IMG/VR virus record: IMGVR_UViG_3300020411_003161 | Span: 1-64,000 of that record | Strand: one strand, 5' to 3' | Length of the DNA: 64,000 bases | Source of the DNA: a virus | In this document: positions 26,140 to 36,200 of the stretch, piece after piece | Numbering within the stretch: the first letter of the stretch is position 1 | Layout of the letters: each line of letters starts with the position of its first letter | Made by a program: the position numbers and the translations under genes | Notes under the pieces: model-generated | What the model was told of the DNA's origin: nothing | Seen by the model: only the letters and a program-made list of their open reading frames with translations | The model's database searches: none

Positions 26140-27933
26140 CTAAAATGAACCACCATCAATAGTTCCACTATCAAAAATCAAATGCCCAAAAGAACCAGTT
26201 GAAGCTGCAGAACCAGTTACATTACCACTAACAGTTATTGCTCCAGTAACACCCAATGTAGAACCATTAAAAGTTAAATTACCTTCCCCCACAATTGAAT
26301 CCGAATCAGACCAAGTTGCAATTTCATTATTATTACCAGAACCATCAGTATCTACCAATGATGTTCCCCAAACTCTCGAATCAATTTCATCTGTTTTAAC
26401 AACATTATCTGAATTTAAAACAAGAACAGTATTATCCGTACCAGCTGCAACTCCATTCATAACAATACTTTTAGTATTACTTTCACCTAAAGTCACAGAA
26501 CCTGAAAGTACTGCATTACCAGTTGAAGTTAAGGTTGTAACAGTACCAGCAGCTGGAGTTGTACCACCTATTATAACACCATCAATAGTTCCATCACCAC
26601 CAGTATCTGTTAAAGAAACAGTAGCTCCATTTACTGTCAATCCAGTTAAAGTTCCAACAGATGTAATATTTGGTTGTGCTGCTGTTGTTAATGTTCCTGC
26701 AAGATTAGTAGCAGAGAATGTTGTTGATTGAACTCTACCAAATGAACCAGTAGAGGTTAATGAACTACTTACATTACCTGTAGCAGTAAGAGTTGTAAAT
26801 GTACCTGCCGCGGCCGTAGTAGCACCAATTATAAATCCATCTATATTTGCAGAACCACCAAACCCAGTTGCTGTGGTTATACTTTTTCCACTAGCAGGTT
26901 GAATTGTAACTGTAGTCAACCCAGTCATTGTAGTAACATTTGGTTGACTTACTGTTCCTATTGTTCCATTTAGATTTCCATTATCTACTGTCAAACCACC
27001 ACTTACCTGTAAAGAACCAGTAAACTTATGTGTATCAGTTGAATTATCACCAAATATGGTTGAACCACTACTAAATGATTGAGTCATATTGGTTACAGAA
27101 GAACTTATTATTAATTGCCTAGCAATAATATCCCCACGAGTTTCTATATCACCCGTAGCATTTATTGTGGTAAAATTACCAGCAGCTGCACTATTAGCAC
27201 CAATAGGTGTACCATCAATAGCACCACCATCTATATTAACACTGGCTAATGTTCCAACAGAAGTTATGTTTGGTTGTGCCGCAGTAACTATCGTTCCACC
27301 AATATTCGTAGCTTGTACCCTACCAAATGAACCAGTAGAAGCAATAGAACCACTAAAAGATGTCAAAGTACCTGAAGGTATTGCACCCTGCCAAGAACCA
27401 CTTATCTGAGCGGCTGAAAAATCTGTAATTGTTTCCTCTGTGGTTATCCTACTAGCTAAACTAGCGGATATGGTTGAGAAAGAACCACTTATTTGACTAG
27501 CTAAAGTTGAACCAAATGAAGCGGCATTTATTGAAGTAGTTCCTACTATGGAACCAGTAACAGAAAAAGCCCCATTTATACCAAGTGTTCCACCAACTAT
27601 TTTATTAGCTATGTTTCCAGTTAAATCTAAAGTTGTATTCCCACCAGTATTTAAAACCAATAAAGTTTTTGCATCTGTTTCGTGATACAACATATCGTTA
27701 AAATTTGCACCACCTGTTATACCACTCAAATTAGGTGTTGAATTTCCTTGTGGTAATCTAGAAAAAGTTAATCTATTTGTTCCATCAGTATTTCCAATAA
27801 CAAGTCCAGTTTTTAATACTGAATCGCCGATATTATTAGCCGAACTACTTACTATACCGATTTCACCATTAGCTAAAGTTACACCCTGTAACTGTGGTAG
27901 TGTACCTCTTCTATGTTTTATTATTTGAGCCAT
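26140..27933 (-). CDS. Tail-fibre-like protein with SGS/STGSFG repeats
   Basis: 597 residues. The start (MAQIIKHRRGTLPQLQGVTLANGEIGIV) parallels that of the 1700-residue fibre. The body alternates beta-type 'NxxGTLTTAAQPNITSVGTLTGLTVNG' and 'ATGNVSSSLTSTGSFGRVQ' segments, with many ITSVGTL and AAGTFTT repeats. The C-terminus ends on another STGSFGHLIFDSG unit, with no coiled coil or the shared DLxLSN module, so it may need partner proteins. It is transcribed from an ATATTTAT element, and a palindromic terminator follows it. Function as a virion fibre segment is inferred from composition and position. Confidence 0.8.
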   Translation of the reverse strand: MAQIIKHRRGTLPQLQGVTLANGEIGIVSSSANNIGDSVLKTGLVIGNTDGTNRLTFSRLPQGNSTPNLSGITGGANFNDMLYHETDAKTLLVLNTGGNTTLDLTGNIANKIVGGTLGINGAFSVTGSIVGTTSINAASFGSTLASQISGSFSTISASLASRITTEETITDFSAAQISGSWQGAIPSGTLTSFSGSIASTGSFGRVQATNIGGTIVTAAQPNITSVGTLASVNIDGGAIDGTPIGANSAAAGNFTTINATGDIETRGDIIARQLIISSSVTNMTQSFSSGSTIFGDNSTDTHKFTGSLQVSGGLTVDNGNLNGTIGTVSQPNVTTMTGLTTVTIQPASGKSITTATGFGGSANIDGFIIGATTAAAGTFTTLTATGNVSSSLTSTGSFGRVQSTTFSATNLAGTLTTAAQPNITSVGTLTGLTVNGATVSLTDTGGDGTIDGVIIGGTTPAAGTVTTLTSTGNAVLSGSVTLGESNTKSIVMNGVAAGTDNTVLVLNSDNVVKTDEIDSRVWGTSLVDTDGSGNNNEIATWSDSDSIVGEGNLTFNGSTLGVTGAITVSGNVTGSAASTGSFGHLIFDSGTIDGGSF

Positions 27934-27967
27934 AATTGATTCCCATTGAGAGTAAATTTACTCATCT

Positions 27968-27975
27968 ATAAATAT
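27968..27975 (-). promoter_or_regulatory. ATATTTAT element upstream of 27933
   Basis: The minus strand reads GATTTATATTTATAGATGAG, 34 bases before the ATG at 27933 in a 60-base gap between fibre genes. Confidence 0.5.
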
Positions 27976-27993
27976 AAATCCATATCTTTATCA

Positions 27994-28446
27994 TTAGTTA
28001 AATCCATCACCACAGTCAATAACTCCTGCCTGATCTGTACTAGCTATAGTCCCTAATCCCTTTACAAATATAGAAGCACTAGCTATTTTATTTGATACTT
28101 TTTGGTCAACTACTTGCATAGCACCACTAACTATCAAACTATTACTAGCTGTATCCATACTATCAATAATTGTCTGACCAGAAATCTTCAATGAACCTGA
28201 TATACTCATTGAACCAGTAAATTGATGTGTATCATCTAAGGAATCACCAAATCTAGTTGAACCACTTAATTCTTGCGTTGTTATGTTAGTTACAGATGAT
28301 GAAACAATAAATCTTTTTGCTTCTACAGTTTCAGCATTCATTCTACCAAAAGATCCAGTTACAGCTATATGCTTTAACCACTTCTTTGTAGTAGTTCCTA
28401 TTTGTCCTTGTGAACCTGTTCTTGGTACTATGTTTCTTGTTGCCAT
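27994..28446 (-). CDS. Small fibre-like protein with STGSFG-type repeat
   Basis: 150 residues. The N-terminus (MATRNIVPRTGSQGQIGTTTKKWLKHIAVTGSFGR) looks like the repeat junctions of the larger fibres, and the middle (SSSVTNITTQELSGSTRFGDSLDDTHQFTG) is nearly the same as segments at about residue 250 of the 597-residue and residue 230 of the 978-residue proteins. The C-terminus (GTIASTDQAGVIDCGDGFN) carries one cysteine. It starts one base after the preceding stop. Either a short fibre subunit or a connector; no enzymatic motif. Confidence 0.7.
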   Translation of the reverse strand: MATRNIVPRTGSQGQIGTTTKKWLKHIAVTGSFGRMNAETVEAKRFIVSSSVTNITTQELSGSTRFGDSLDDTHQFTGSMSISGSLKISGQTIIDSMDTASNSLIVSGAMQVVDQKVSNKIASASIFVKGLGTIASTDQAGVIDCGDGFN

Positions 28447-28447
28447 A

Positions 28448-29095
28448 TTATATCAATGATGATGCTCTTGGCATTATATCACCATTATCATCCGTTTCAT
28501 AATTAAAATCTGATATGTTAACCACACTACTATCATTTGGCATTAAATCCAAATTTCCATCAATCTCAAATGCGGAAATAACATTTGCTATCCCAAAAGG
28601 ACCTAATTTTTCACCATTAACTTCCAATACTCCAAACGAACCAGTACTAGCATTTTTTATATCATTATCATTCATATCTAAATCTAATGAAGCTGTATGG
28701 TTTCCTAGATTATCTGCACCAGCAATAGCAGTAGCCAATGATGAAGATACATTTGATATTCCAGGTATGGATAAAACTCCCCCAACATCTAAATTACTAC
28801 TCATATCAAAAGAACCAGTAAGTTTTAAATTATTAGTTGTAGAATAATAAGAACCAGTTTGTGTAAATATTCCAGATACTTCTGCTCCACCACCACCACT
28901 TCCAAATCCAGCAGCTGCAGCTGATGAACTAACAGCTGTTGAAAAATTACTACCACCTAATATTATATGCCCAAAAGATGCTGTTGATACTGCAGAACCA
29001 CTTAGAAATCCATGTAATGCATGTATATCCTCAGGGCCATCTCCAAGAGTTATCGCTCCAGTAGTCTTTATCTGTGATGAACCTATAATTGGCAT
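28448..29095 (-). CDS. Fibre-like protein with SGS repeats
   Basis: 215 residues starting MPIIGSSQIKTTGAITLGDGPEDIHALHG. It contains one full SGSAVSTASFGHIILGGSNFSTAVSSSAAAAGFGSGGGG unit, of which the latter half recurs in the 332-residue protein at 42689-43687. The second half (DNLGNHTASLDLDMNDNDIKNASTGSF) resembles phage fibre segments that end in a FGVLEVNG strand. AGGA lies upstream of the ATG, with an ATATTTAT element further upstream. Probable short fibre component. Confidence 0.7.
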   Translation of the reverse strand: MPIIGSSQIKTTGAITLGDGPEDIHALHGFLSGSAVSTASFGHIILGGSNFSTAVSSSAAAAGFGSGGGGAEVSGIFTQTGSYYSTTNNLKLTGSFDMSSNLDVGGVLSIPGISNVSSSLATAIAGADNLGNHTASLDLDMNDNDIKNASTGSFGVLEVNGEKLGPFGIANVISAFEIDGNLDLMPNDSSVVNISDFNYETDDNGDIMPRASSLI

Positions 29096-29118
29096 TTATT
29101 CAATCCTATTTGTTTAAT

Positions 29119-29126
29119 ATAAATAT
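29119..29126 (-). promoter_or_regulatory. ATATTTAT element upstream of 29095
   Basis: The minus strand reads ACAATATTTATATTAAAC, 23 bases before the ATG at 29095, in the 34-base gap after the 83-residue gene. Confidence 0.45.
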
Positions 29127-29129
29127 TGT

Positions 29130-29381
29130 TTATACATCATTTAATGGTTCATACCACTCACTACCTGTTAAAACATTTAAAATTTCTGAATGTGTATATT
29201 CAGATGTTTTTGATGATAGTGATGAAACAGAAGATGGCATTGAACCTTCATATTTAACAAAGGTTCTGCTCCCACTTAGGTTCAATCTCAATGTATCTTT
29301 GCTTGTTTCATGTACTTGCGAAAAATCTATTGAACCAGTTTCATTTGTATTGAATATTACATATTTTCTATTTTCATACAT
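29130..29381 (-). CDS. Small protein in fibre block, unknown function
   Basis: 83 residues starting MYENRKYVIFNTNETGSIDFSQVHE. It is beta-rich and Ser/Thr-rich with a GSEWYEPLNDV C-terminus. GGAG precedes the ATG, which follows the upstream LamG gene's stop by one base. The first strand (KYVIFNTNETGSIDFSQV) suggests a small beta-sandwich accessory of the fibre proteins; this is weak. No membrane segment or catalytic motif. Confidence 0.65.
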   Translation of the reverse strand: MYENRKYVIFNTNETGSIDFSQVHETSKDTLRLNLSGSRTFVKYEGSMPSSVSSLSSKTSEYTHSEILNVLTGSEWYEPLNDV

Positions 29382-29382
29382 A

Positions 29383-30132
29383 TTATACTCCGAATCTGTT
29401 TTTATGTGCGTTAAAATTTTGTGTTATTTCAGTTGCTGTAAGTGATCTGTTATACATATGTACACTTGCAATTCTTCCATCAAACTCGGCATGACTACCA
29501 TCGTGTTGTGAACCATATGCTAATTTAAATTCATCCATTGTCATCAAAGGTACATGCCCCGCTGCTGTGCCAGATAATGGATTATTAATAGCATTAGAGT
29601 CACTTGAAGCATATGTTGTCTTTGAACTAGCATTAACATAAATGTCATATTTATTACTATTCCAATTAAGACTCACATAATGCCAACCTGCAGCAAAATT
29701 ATCCCTAATATATGTTCTGTAATATGGATCACCACCGATAGAATCATCAGTACAATACAAAAAGGTTAATGTTTCATTTGTTGCATAACCAGTAGTTGAT
29801 CCAAAATGCACACCTGCTTGGTCTGTATTTTTATATCTGAATAAACCATAAAATGTAGTTGATGAATCAACAGATGATTCTAAGTAAAACCAAATACTAA
29901 AATGATATGCATCACCAACCCCCAAATCACCAAAATCAACATAATCATTAGTTCCATCAAAGGTAAAATAACCATCGGAACTAAAAACCGGACCATTTGT
30001 CACTGTTCCATTTTTAGGTATTGCTAAATCAGTCCAAGTCGTTCCAGAACCGATATAACTATTTTTATCCAAAGCATCTATAGAAAATGTCAAACCATTG
30101 TTTATTAAATCAGGATTTCCGTGAGCAGCCAT
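29383..30132 (-). CDS. LamG-type (concanavalin-like) carbohydrate-binding protein
   Basis: 249 residues, single LamG/Laminin_G_3-like domain. The order of strands is typical: NNGLTFSIDALDKNSYIG, FTFDGTNDYVDFGDLG, YHFSIWFYLES, WHYVSLNWNSNKYDIYVN and DGRIASVHMYNRSLTATEITQNFNAHKNRFGV, which ends exactly as in the other LamG proteins here. Such domains bind glycans in a calcium-dependent way and are common in phage adhesins. It overlaps the next LamG gene by one base (TAATG). It could be a tail-tip adhesin or neck/head decoration. Confidence 0.85.
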   Translation of the reverse strand: MAAHGNPDLINNGLTFSIDALDKNSYIGSGTTWTDLAIPKNGTVTNGPVFSSDGYFTFDGTNDYVDFGDLGVGDAYHFSIWFYLESSVDSSTTFYGLFRYKNTDQAGVHFGSTTGYATNETLTFLYCTDDSIGGDPYYRTYIRDNFAAGWHYVSLNWNSNKYDIYVNASSKTTYASSDSNAINNPLSGTAAGHVPLMTMDEFKLAYGSQHDGSHAEFDGRIASVHMYNRSLTATEITQNFNAHKNRFGV

Positions 30133-30803
30133 TATACCCCAAACCTACCTTTAGTTGCGTTAAAATTTTGTAAAATCTCTTCGGCTGATAAATCCCTATT
30201 GTAATAATGAGCCGTAGCCATCTGCCCATTGAATTGATTAGCACTACCACCCTCATTCTTTCCAAAAAATACTGTTGCCGAACCAGTTTTTACAGTGTAT
30301 GTGCTTGAATTTGATTTAACCAAAGAACCATTTATATAAATTTTTACATTACCATTAGAGTGTTGAACTGCTGTAGCATTAACCCAAACAGAATTTGCTA
30401 TAGAACTATCTGTTTGAACAGTGGTTGGACTATTACTGCTGTTAAATCCAACAAACATAATAGTTCCTCCTGATTTTTTTTTTAATTGTAAAAATCGATT
30501 AGAACCACTTGCATCAACTGATATAAAACTACCATTATGGTTGGAATCTGAATTTATCCAAGCTGATATGGTTTTTGCCGCTGTAATGCTATGGTCGGAT
30601 GTCATTTCCATATAATCGTTAGAACCATCAAAGTCAAAGTAACCAGCAGAATTAAAGGTTGGTGAGTTTGTCAATGTGGTGGTAGCATCGGAAATCATAT
30701 CGGTCCAGGTTGTTCCCGTACCAGGATAACTATTTTTATCTAAAGCATCAAAACAGAATATTAAGTCTTTATGTACTATTTGTGGGTTGTGATTGAAAGC
30801 CAT
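30132..30803 (-). CDS. LamG-type adhesin-like protein
   Basis: 223 residues with the LamG pattern: KDLIFCFDALDKNSYPGTGTTW, FDFDGSNDYMEMT, KTISAWINSDSNHNGSFISV, VWVNATAVQHSNGNVKIYINGS and FNGQMATAHYYNRDLSAEEIL, then the shared NFNATKGRFGV end. It is a paralogue of the product of 29383-30132, its immediate neighbour. The start codon lies seven bases after an ATATTTAT element and no Shine-Dalgarno is seen. Expected to be a virion carbohydrate-binding protein. Confidence 0.85.
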   Translation of the reverse strand: MAFNHNPQIVHKDLIFCFDALDKNSYPGTGTTWTDMISDATTTLTNSPTFNSAGYFDFDGSNDYMEMTSDHSITAAKTISAWINSDSNHNGSFISVDASGSNRFLQLKKKSGGTIMFVGFNSSNSPTTVQTDSSIANSVWVNATAVQHSNGNVKIYINGSLVKSNSSTYTVKTGSATVFFGKNEGGSANQFNGQMATAHYYNRDLSAEEILQNFNATKGRFGV

Positions 30804-30810
30804 ATCATAT

Positions 30811-30818
30811 ATAAATAT
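30811..30818 (-). promoter_or_regulatory. ATATTTAT element upstream of 30803
   Basis: The minus strand reads CCATATTTATATATGATATGG; the core ends seven bases before the ATG at 30803. As for 16034, there is no space for a ribosome binding site. Confidence 0.45.
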
Positions 30819-30851
30819 GGAAAAAATTATAACTAATTAAAAGACAAATAT

Positions 30852-33200
30852 TTATTTTCCTTCGAATCTACTTTTTAAAGCGTAATAATTACCTTTTACA
30901 TCTGCATCATGTAATGCTTGATTATAGATACTAAAATGTCCTATCTTACCTCTCCAATACTTTGGTGTAGCACCCGTTGACCTACCTATAATTAAATCAC
31001 CATTATGTCTTCTTTCTGATGAACCACTACTTGTTCCACTATCACCTATCGAACCAGTCCAAGTGGAATGTTGTATAGGTTCAAAATTCCTATCTCCATG
31101 TGGTCGAAATGGTACTAAATATCCATTTACAGCAGAACCAGAATCTATTATATACCCCTTATCTTCAAACTCATTTATCAATACACCATTTTTATAAATC
31201 TTATGTTTTTGTCCAATCACTGAACTAACTCTTAATCTTACATCCGAATGGTTATTATCAAGGTGGTATTCTGTACCTGGAGCTTGACCATAACCCATAA
31301 TACCTTGGGTATCATAAGCTCCACCTATTCTAACAGAAACAAAGTTTTCATATGCGTGTCTGACATGATTTTTAGCTGCGTCATTTTGATAACCTTCTGG
31401 ATCTGTAGTTGGTGAACCACTTATTGAACATGGAACTACTGATAATATCTTATGTTTTCCTTTATATATAAAACCATCTTCATTAGTTGATGTCCAAACC
31501 TCTAAATCCTTACCTATATGTGATTGCCAATAGTTTAATGACGCGGTATCCACTGAACCTGAAGCAGAAGTAGTACCAGTAGTAAAACTAGATCCTGCTG
31601 ATGTATCTATACCTCTCACACCCAACACAAAACCTGGTCCATTATTTAAACCAGCTTCACCTGAGTAGTCAGTGGTATAGGTATTTCCATATACTGTATT
31701 AATATTCTCTCCACGTATAAATGTTCCACCACTTACAGTAACCTCTTCAGTTCCAGCACCTATTAATTGAATAGTCCCATGTGTTTGGTTCGATGCTACA
31801 CCACTATGTTCTGGAACATAAACTGCACTACCAGTCCAATCTCCAGCACTACTTGGTTTCATCTCACCTGGTGTACTTCCAGTATTAACATTAAGTACCA
31901 CATCCAATGATGTTGATATGATACCCTCAGATACGAAAGCCATATTAACCCATGGTGCATTAGGATTTTTTGAAGCATCCAAAGGCCCATCTGAACCACT
32001 TCTAAAACTTCCACTTACAACATTCTCATAACCACCTCTATAAAGTGCTGTCCTATTCTCACCACTATTCAATACAAATGAAAAAATATCACCCGTTTCC
32101 CCATAATTTCCAGACAATTTTCTCATAGTTTCCAATGAAGCAGATGTTATGGAATCGGAATGGTCGAGCCAAACCTTTGCTGTATCACCATCCCTATCAC
32201 TTTCTGCCTCACGATTCCAATCAGGAAAGGTATCCTGGTTAGATGAACAACTTACTTTAAAATTCAATTCTAAATTTGTAGCTCCAGCTCCTGCAGTGGT
32301 TGTGTATAAACACTTTAGATAACTACCAGACTCTGGTCCCTTTCCAGTTCCCCATTTTCCCAACATATTAAAATCAAAAGTTAAGTCATATCCGTCATGG
32401 CTTGTAGTTGAAGTCCTTCCACTGTAGCTTGATGAAGCATTTGGATTAGGATTATCCACATGAGCAGTTTTTCTGGTTCCCCAAGTACCATATATATTGG
32501 CGTGACCTTCTGCTGCTGTTGAACTATCAGGTTTTGGATAATTAAATTCAAAATAGGATAAAGAAGCGGTAGCACCAGCTGCAGCTGAGTAGGTTCTGTG
32601 TTCGCTTATGTTATTAAGGATTCTAATATCCCTAGGCCTCAAAATAGTGGAATGGTCGGTGTGCTTCAACATCAAAGACCTTTGATCCTGTGTGAATTCA
32701 TGAGCTGTTGAATCCATACCGAACAATGTAGCTCTCTGCTTATCACTACCCGTCACATCATTCCAATTGAATTGTGAACCGCTGGGTGCAATCGGCGACT
32801 CCTTCAACCAAAAGGATAAAGTGGTTCCAGTGGAGAAATTCTCACCGAAGTTTGCCTCCGTACCATAGGCTGTTGTTGTACTTAATGCATTTGTATTACC
32901 ATCAAATTCCCAATAAGAAGCTGTTCCATTTGAACCAGTTACATAAGTAGGCATTGTACTCACACCATCATCTGGCTCTTTAAGGAAAAACTTACCTGAA
33001 CTTTGATTATAATCTCTAGGTAAAGCAGTTGTAGCAATAGTATTGAAATACTTCTCTAAAGAAGCACTAACCATCCCATTAGTTACAGGATCGGCATTTG
33101 CATCAATCACCATTTTAGTATTTTCATTAACAACATGTGATGGTTCTAAACCCTTAGTTCCACCAGGCGCTTGATAATGTCTACCTACATAATTACCCAT
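30852..33200 (-). CDS. Large adhesin with interrupted LamG-like domain
   Basis: 782 residues. LamG hallmarks occur at both ends: TASYWEFDGNTNALSTTTAYG and TTLSFWLKESP near residues 90-145, then HKIYKNGVLINEFEDKGYIIDSG, GDLIIGRSTGATPKYWRGKIGHFSIYNQAL and YYALKSRFEGK at the C-terminus. About 500 residues lie between them, holding beta-rich, Ser/Thr/Gly-rich material and segments such as VLNVNTGSTPGEMKPSSAGDW. This reads as one LamG fold with a very large insertion, or as two separate beta domains. GGAG precedes the ATG. Probably virion-exposed. Confidence 0.75.
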   Translation of the reverse strand: MGNYVGRHYQAPGGTKGLEPSHVVNENTKMVIDANADPVTNGMVSASLEKYFNTIATTALPRDYNQSSGKFFLKEPDDGVSTMPTYVTGSNGTASYWEFDGNTNALSTTTAYGTEANFGENFSTGTTLSFWLKESPIAPSGSQFNWNDVTGSDKQRATLFGMDSTAHEFTQDQRSLMLKHTDHSTILRPRDIRILNNISEHRTYSAAAGATASLSYFEFNYPKPDSSTAAEGHANIYGTWGTRKTAHVDNPNPNASSSYSGRTSTTSHDGYDLTFDFNMLGKWGTGKGPESGSYLKCLYTTTAGAGATNLELNFKVSCSSNQDTFPDWNREAESDRDGDTAKVWLDHSDSITSASLETMRKLSGNYGETGDIFSFVLNSGENRTALYRGGYENVVSGSFRSGSDGPLDASKNPNAPWVNMAFVSEGIISTSLDVVLNVNTGSTPGEMKPSSAGDWTGSAVYVPEHSGVASNQTHGTIQLIGAGTEEVTVSGGTFIRGENINTVYGNTYTTDYSGEAGLNNGPGFVLGVRGIDTSAGSSFTTGTTSASGSVDTASLNYWQSHIGKDLEVWTSTNEDGFIYKGKHKILSVVPCSISGSPTTDPEGYQNDAAKNHVRHAYENFVSVRIGGAYDTQGIMGYGQAPGTEYHLDNNHSDVRLRVSSVIGQKHKIYKNGVLINEFEDKGYIIDSGSAVNGYLVPFRPHGDRNFEPIQHSTWTGSIGDSGTSSGSSERRHNGDLIIGRSTGATPKYWRGKIGHFSIYNQALHDADVKGNYYALKSRFEGK

Positions 33201-33215
33201 TCAAATTCTCCAATT

Positions 33216-36200
33216 TTAAATAAATCTCGGTAATAAAGTTTTATAATTTTGTGTCACCTCATCATCACTCAATTGTCGAGTATAGTACATAACATTAGCA
33301 ACATCTAATTGATATTTTCTTCCAGCAAATCTACCAATTCTAAATTTAGAAGTATAGTTTCCTGGATATCTAACATCTTCAAATGTTGTTGATGTCTGTC
33401 CAGATAATGCGAGTGTTTGTTTAACACCATTTACAAATATTTTGTTTGTTGTGTCACTCCTTTCAAAAGAAACAACAGCGACAATATTATACCAATCAGT
33501 TTGAGTGAAAGTTTGGTCAGTTGATGTTTGGAAATAACTTATTATTTCTTGACTACCATTAACATCCCAATTATATAAAGAACTACCTAAACCAGTCGTT
33601 GACCTATTTTGCCATTCCACTCTTAATCTATCACCAGAACCAGTATAATATCTCAACAATCTAACACCAGACCTAGGTACATCATCTGTAGCAGCAATAA
33701 ATGGAGAAGCCACATCAACATCTGCATTAGCCATAAGATAAAGTTTATTATCCCAAGCAGCAGATGCGTCACTATAAGAATCAGCAGTTCTTGGCATCCT
33801 CACCCACATAGATATGGTTAATCCACCACTCGACTTATCAGCCGCAATCCTTTTATCAATTGCTTTATGTTTGTAATCTGAGTATATAAAACTCATCGAT
33901 TGTCCAGCAATATAAGTAGCTCCACCACCCAAGGCCATAGCAGAATTTTGCATATCACCCAATCCATCAGTTGCAGCAGAATTAGAAGTAGATGTCACCC
34001 CACCTATCGAATTCTGTACAGGTAATCTTGCAGCATTTGTAAATGCTGTTCCATCAAATTCTTGAACTGTTGGTTCATATCCACTATTTGAAGCATCTTT
34101 AGCATTACCAACTGGTGGAGCACTGCTATCAAATATTCCATTACAAACAGAAGGTGAGGAATACAATGCAGGTGAAGCATTTCCACCCCAAAACACAGAT
34201 GCATTCTGTGTTCCAGCACCAGTATTCATAAAGATACATTTCAATGAATCAGGACCAGCACTCCATGAAGTTCCATCCCATTTGAGAGTAGCACAAGTTA
34301 AATCTGTTGATGGATTTATTGTAGCCGTATTGGAATTATTAGCATTAAGTCCAGCAACATTTAGTGCTGCATTTTGACTTCCGATACCTGCCGCTTGACC
34401 AAGAACAGTTGGTGTGTTTGTTCCAGCACTAACGGTTTGACCATTATATACTTCCACACAGTCAGTTAAATTCTGACCATAAAAATTATTAGTACAACCA
34501 GTTGTATGTCCACCCCATATCATCCAACCACCAGCTTTTCCAGCACCCATACCATGAGCACGAGGTTGTGATAAAGTAGCAATTTCCCCACTCCATGAAC
34601 CATTTAAATATTCTTGAATACTATCCTGTAGATTTGTAGATGCAGGAGAACTACCTGGACAATATCCACCCATAACATGTGCGTGATTCTTTGAACCCAA
34701 TGTGACATGCCTTCTCGTTGAAGCAGGTAAATTAGGACCAGATGAAAATTGTTGTCCATCCCATAACTCTGTATTGTTGTATGTATCTATTGAAGCATTA
34801 CCTGGCGATACACTTTGCCCACCAGCAACTATAGCTCCATCCGGAGTTCCAGCTCCATTCATTAAAATTCTATGTTGACTTAATCCATTCTCTACAGACC
34901 AAATGCGAGGATAATTTGCATTTTCAAAACCAGTATCACCTGAACCAACTCCAGTGCTATCAATCGACATATAATAATCAGATTCCAAGCTTCCACTTCC
35001 ATCCAATTCAATATAATGATTTTTATCTTGATAAGTAGTGTCGATTCTTGCATCATTCATATCAGCAGCGAATCCAGTTCCATAACTAAGAGATCCCGTA
35101 CCACTATCCAGTACTGTAGTGCAATCCAACAACGCATCTTTAGGTTGAAAGGATGAACCAGTAGCAGTAAAATGTAAGTTATTCTTTATATCCTTAACTT
35201 TTATATCATTCCAAAATGTAGTCTGCATTGAACCACCAGTAACTCTCACCCCATCATTATCTGCATTATCAAAAGCACGACCTAATTTCCATGTTGGTAT
35301 TACAAAACCAGTAGCTGCAAAAGCAGAATTGGTTGTACCTAAACCATGTGCTGTCCAAGACTCTGATAATCCTTTATTATCTGTACTTTCATTTGCATTA
35401 TAATCATCAGTTCCAGATATAGTCCCCACACCAGCTCTTGAAATCTGAGCTCTCTGTGGACCTTCAGCTGGACTTTGCTTACCTTCTTGTATTTCTTGCC
35501 GTGCAGCACTAGAAGGGTTAGCTGGAAGATTACCACCAACTATAGTTCTTGGTATATGTTGTATCATAGCACAAGAAGCTGCCCAAGCATTTCCATCCCA
35601 ACTATCAGACCTTGCATAGTTATCAGCACCAATAACAGCTTTACCAGAACCACCCCATATATGTCCAGATAACGAACTATTTCCAGTCCATCCAGCATAA
35701 TTTCTTGGAAGCAATTGATTTGGTAGTTGTGACCAAACTACACCATCATATTCTTCAGTTTTACAATCATTTACACTTCCATCAGTATGTGGACCTTTAA
35801 CTGCCGCACCCACAACTCTTACACTAGATTCTGGATTTCCAGCCATAGCATTTCCACGAAATAATCCACTGTGTAATGGATGATTAACTGCCGACCAAGT
35901 AGAACCATCATAATTTACAGCCTTATCTGATCTTAAATAAGGAGATGCGATATAAGAAACATCATTTGTTAAACTTTGTCCATTGGAATCACATATAAAA
36001 AGTGCATTGGTAGGACCACCTACTACATATCTCGCTCCTATAAATGAATGAGCTCCCGCATGTTCACCGTTATGATCATAAGATCCTTTACCATAAGCCT
36101 TACCAGTACCCCCCACATCACCAGTACATGAGTAGGCAATATCTGGACTTCTCATTGTTCCATATACACCAACAGGTAAGGCACCACCATCAGACCAAGT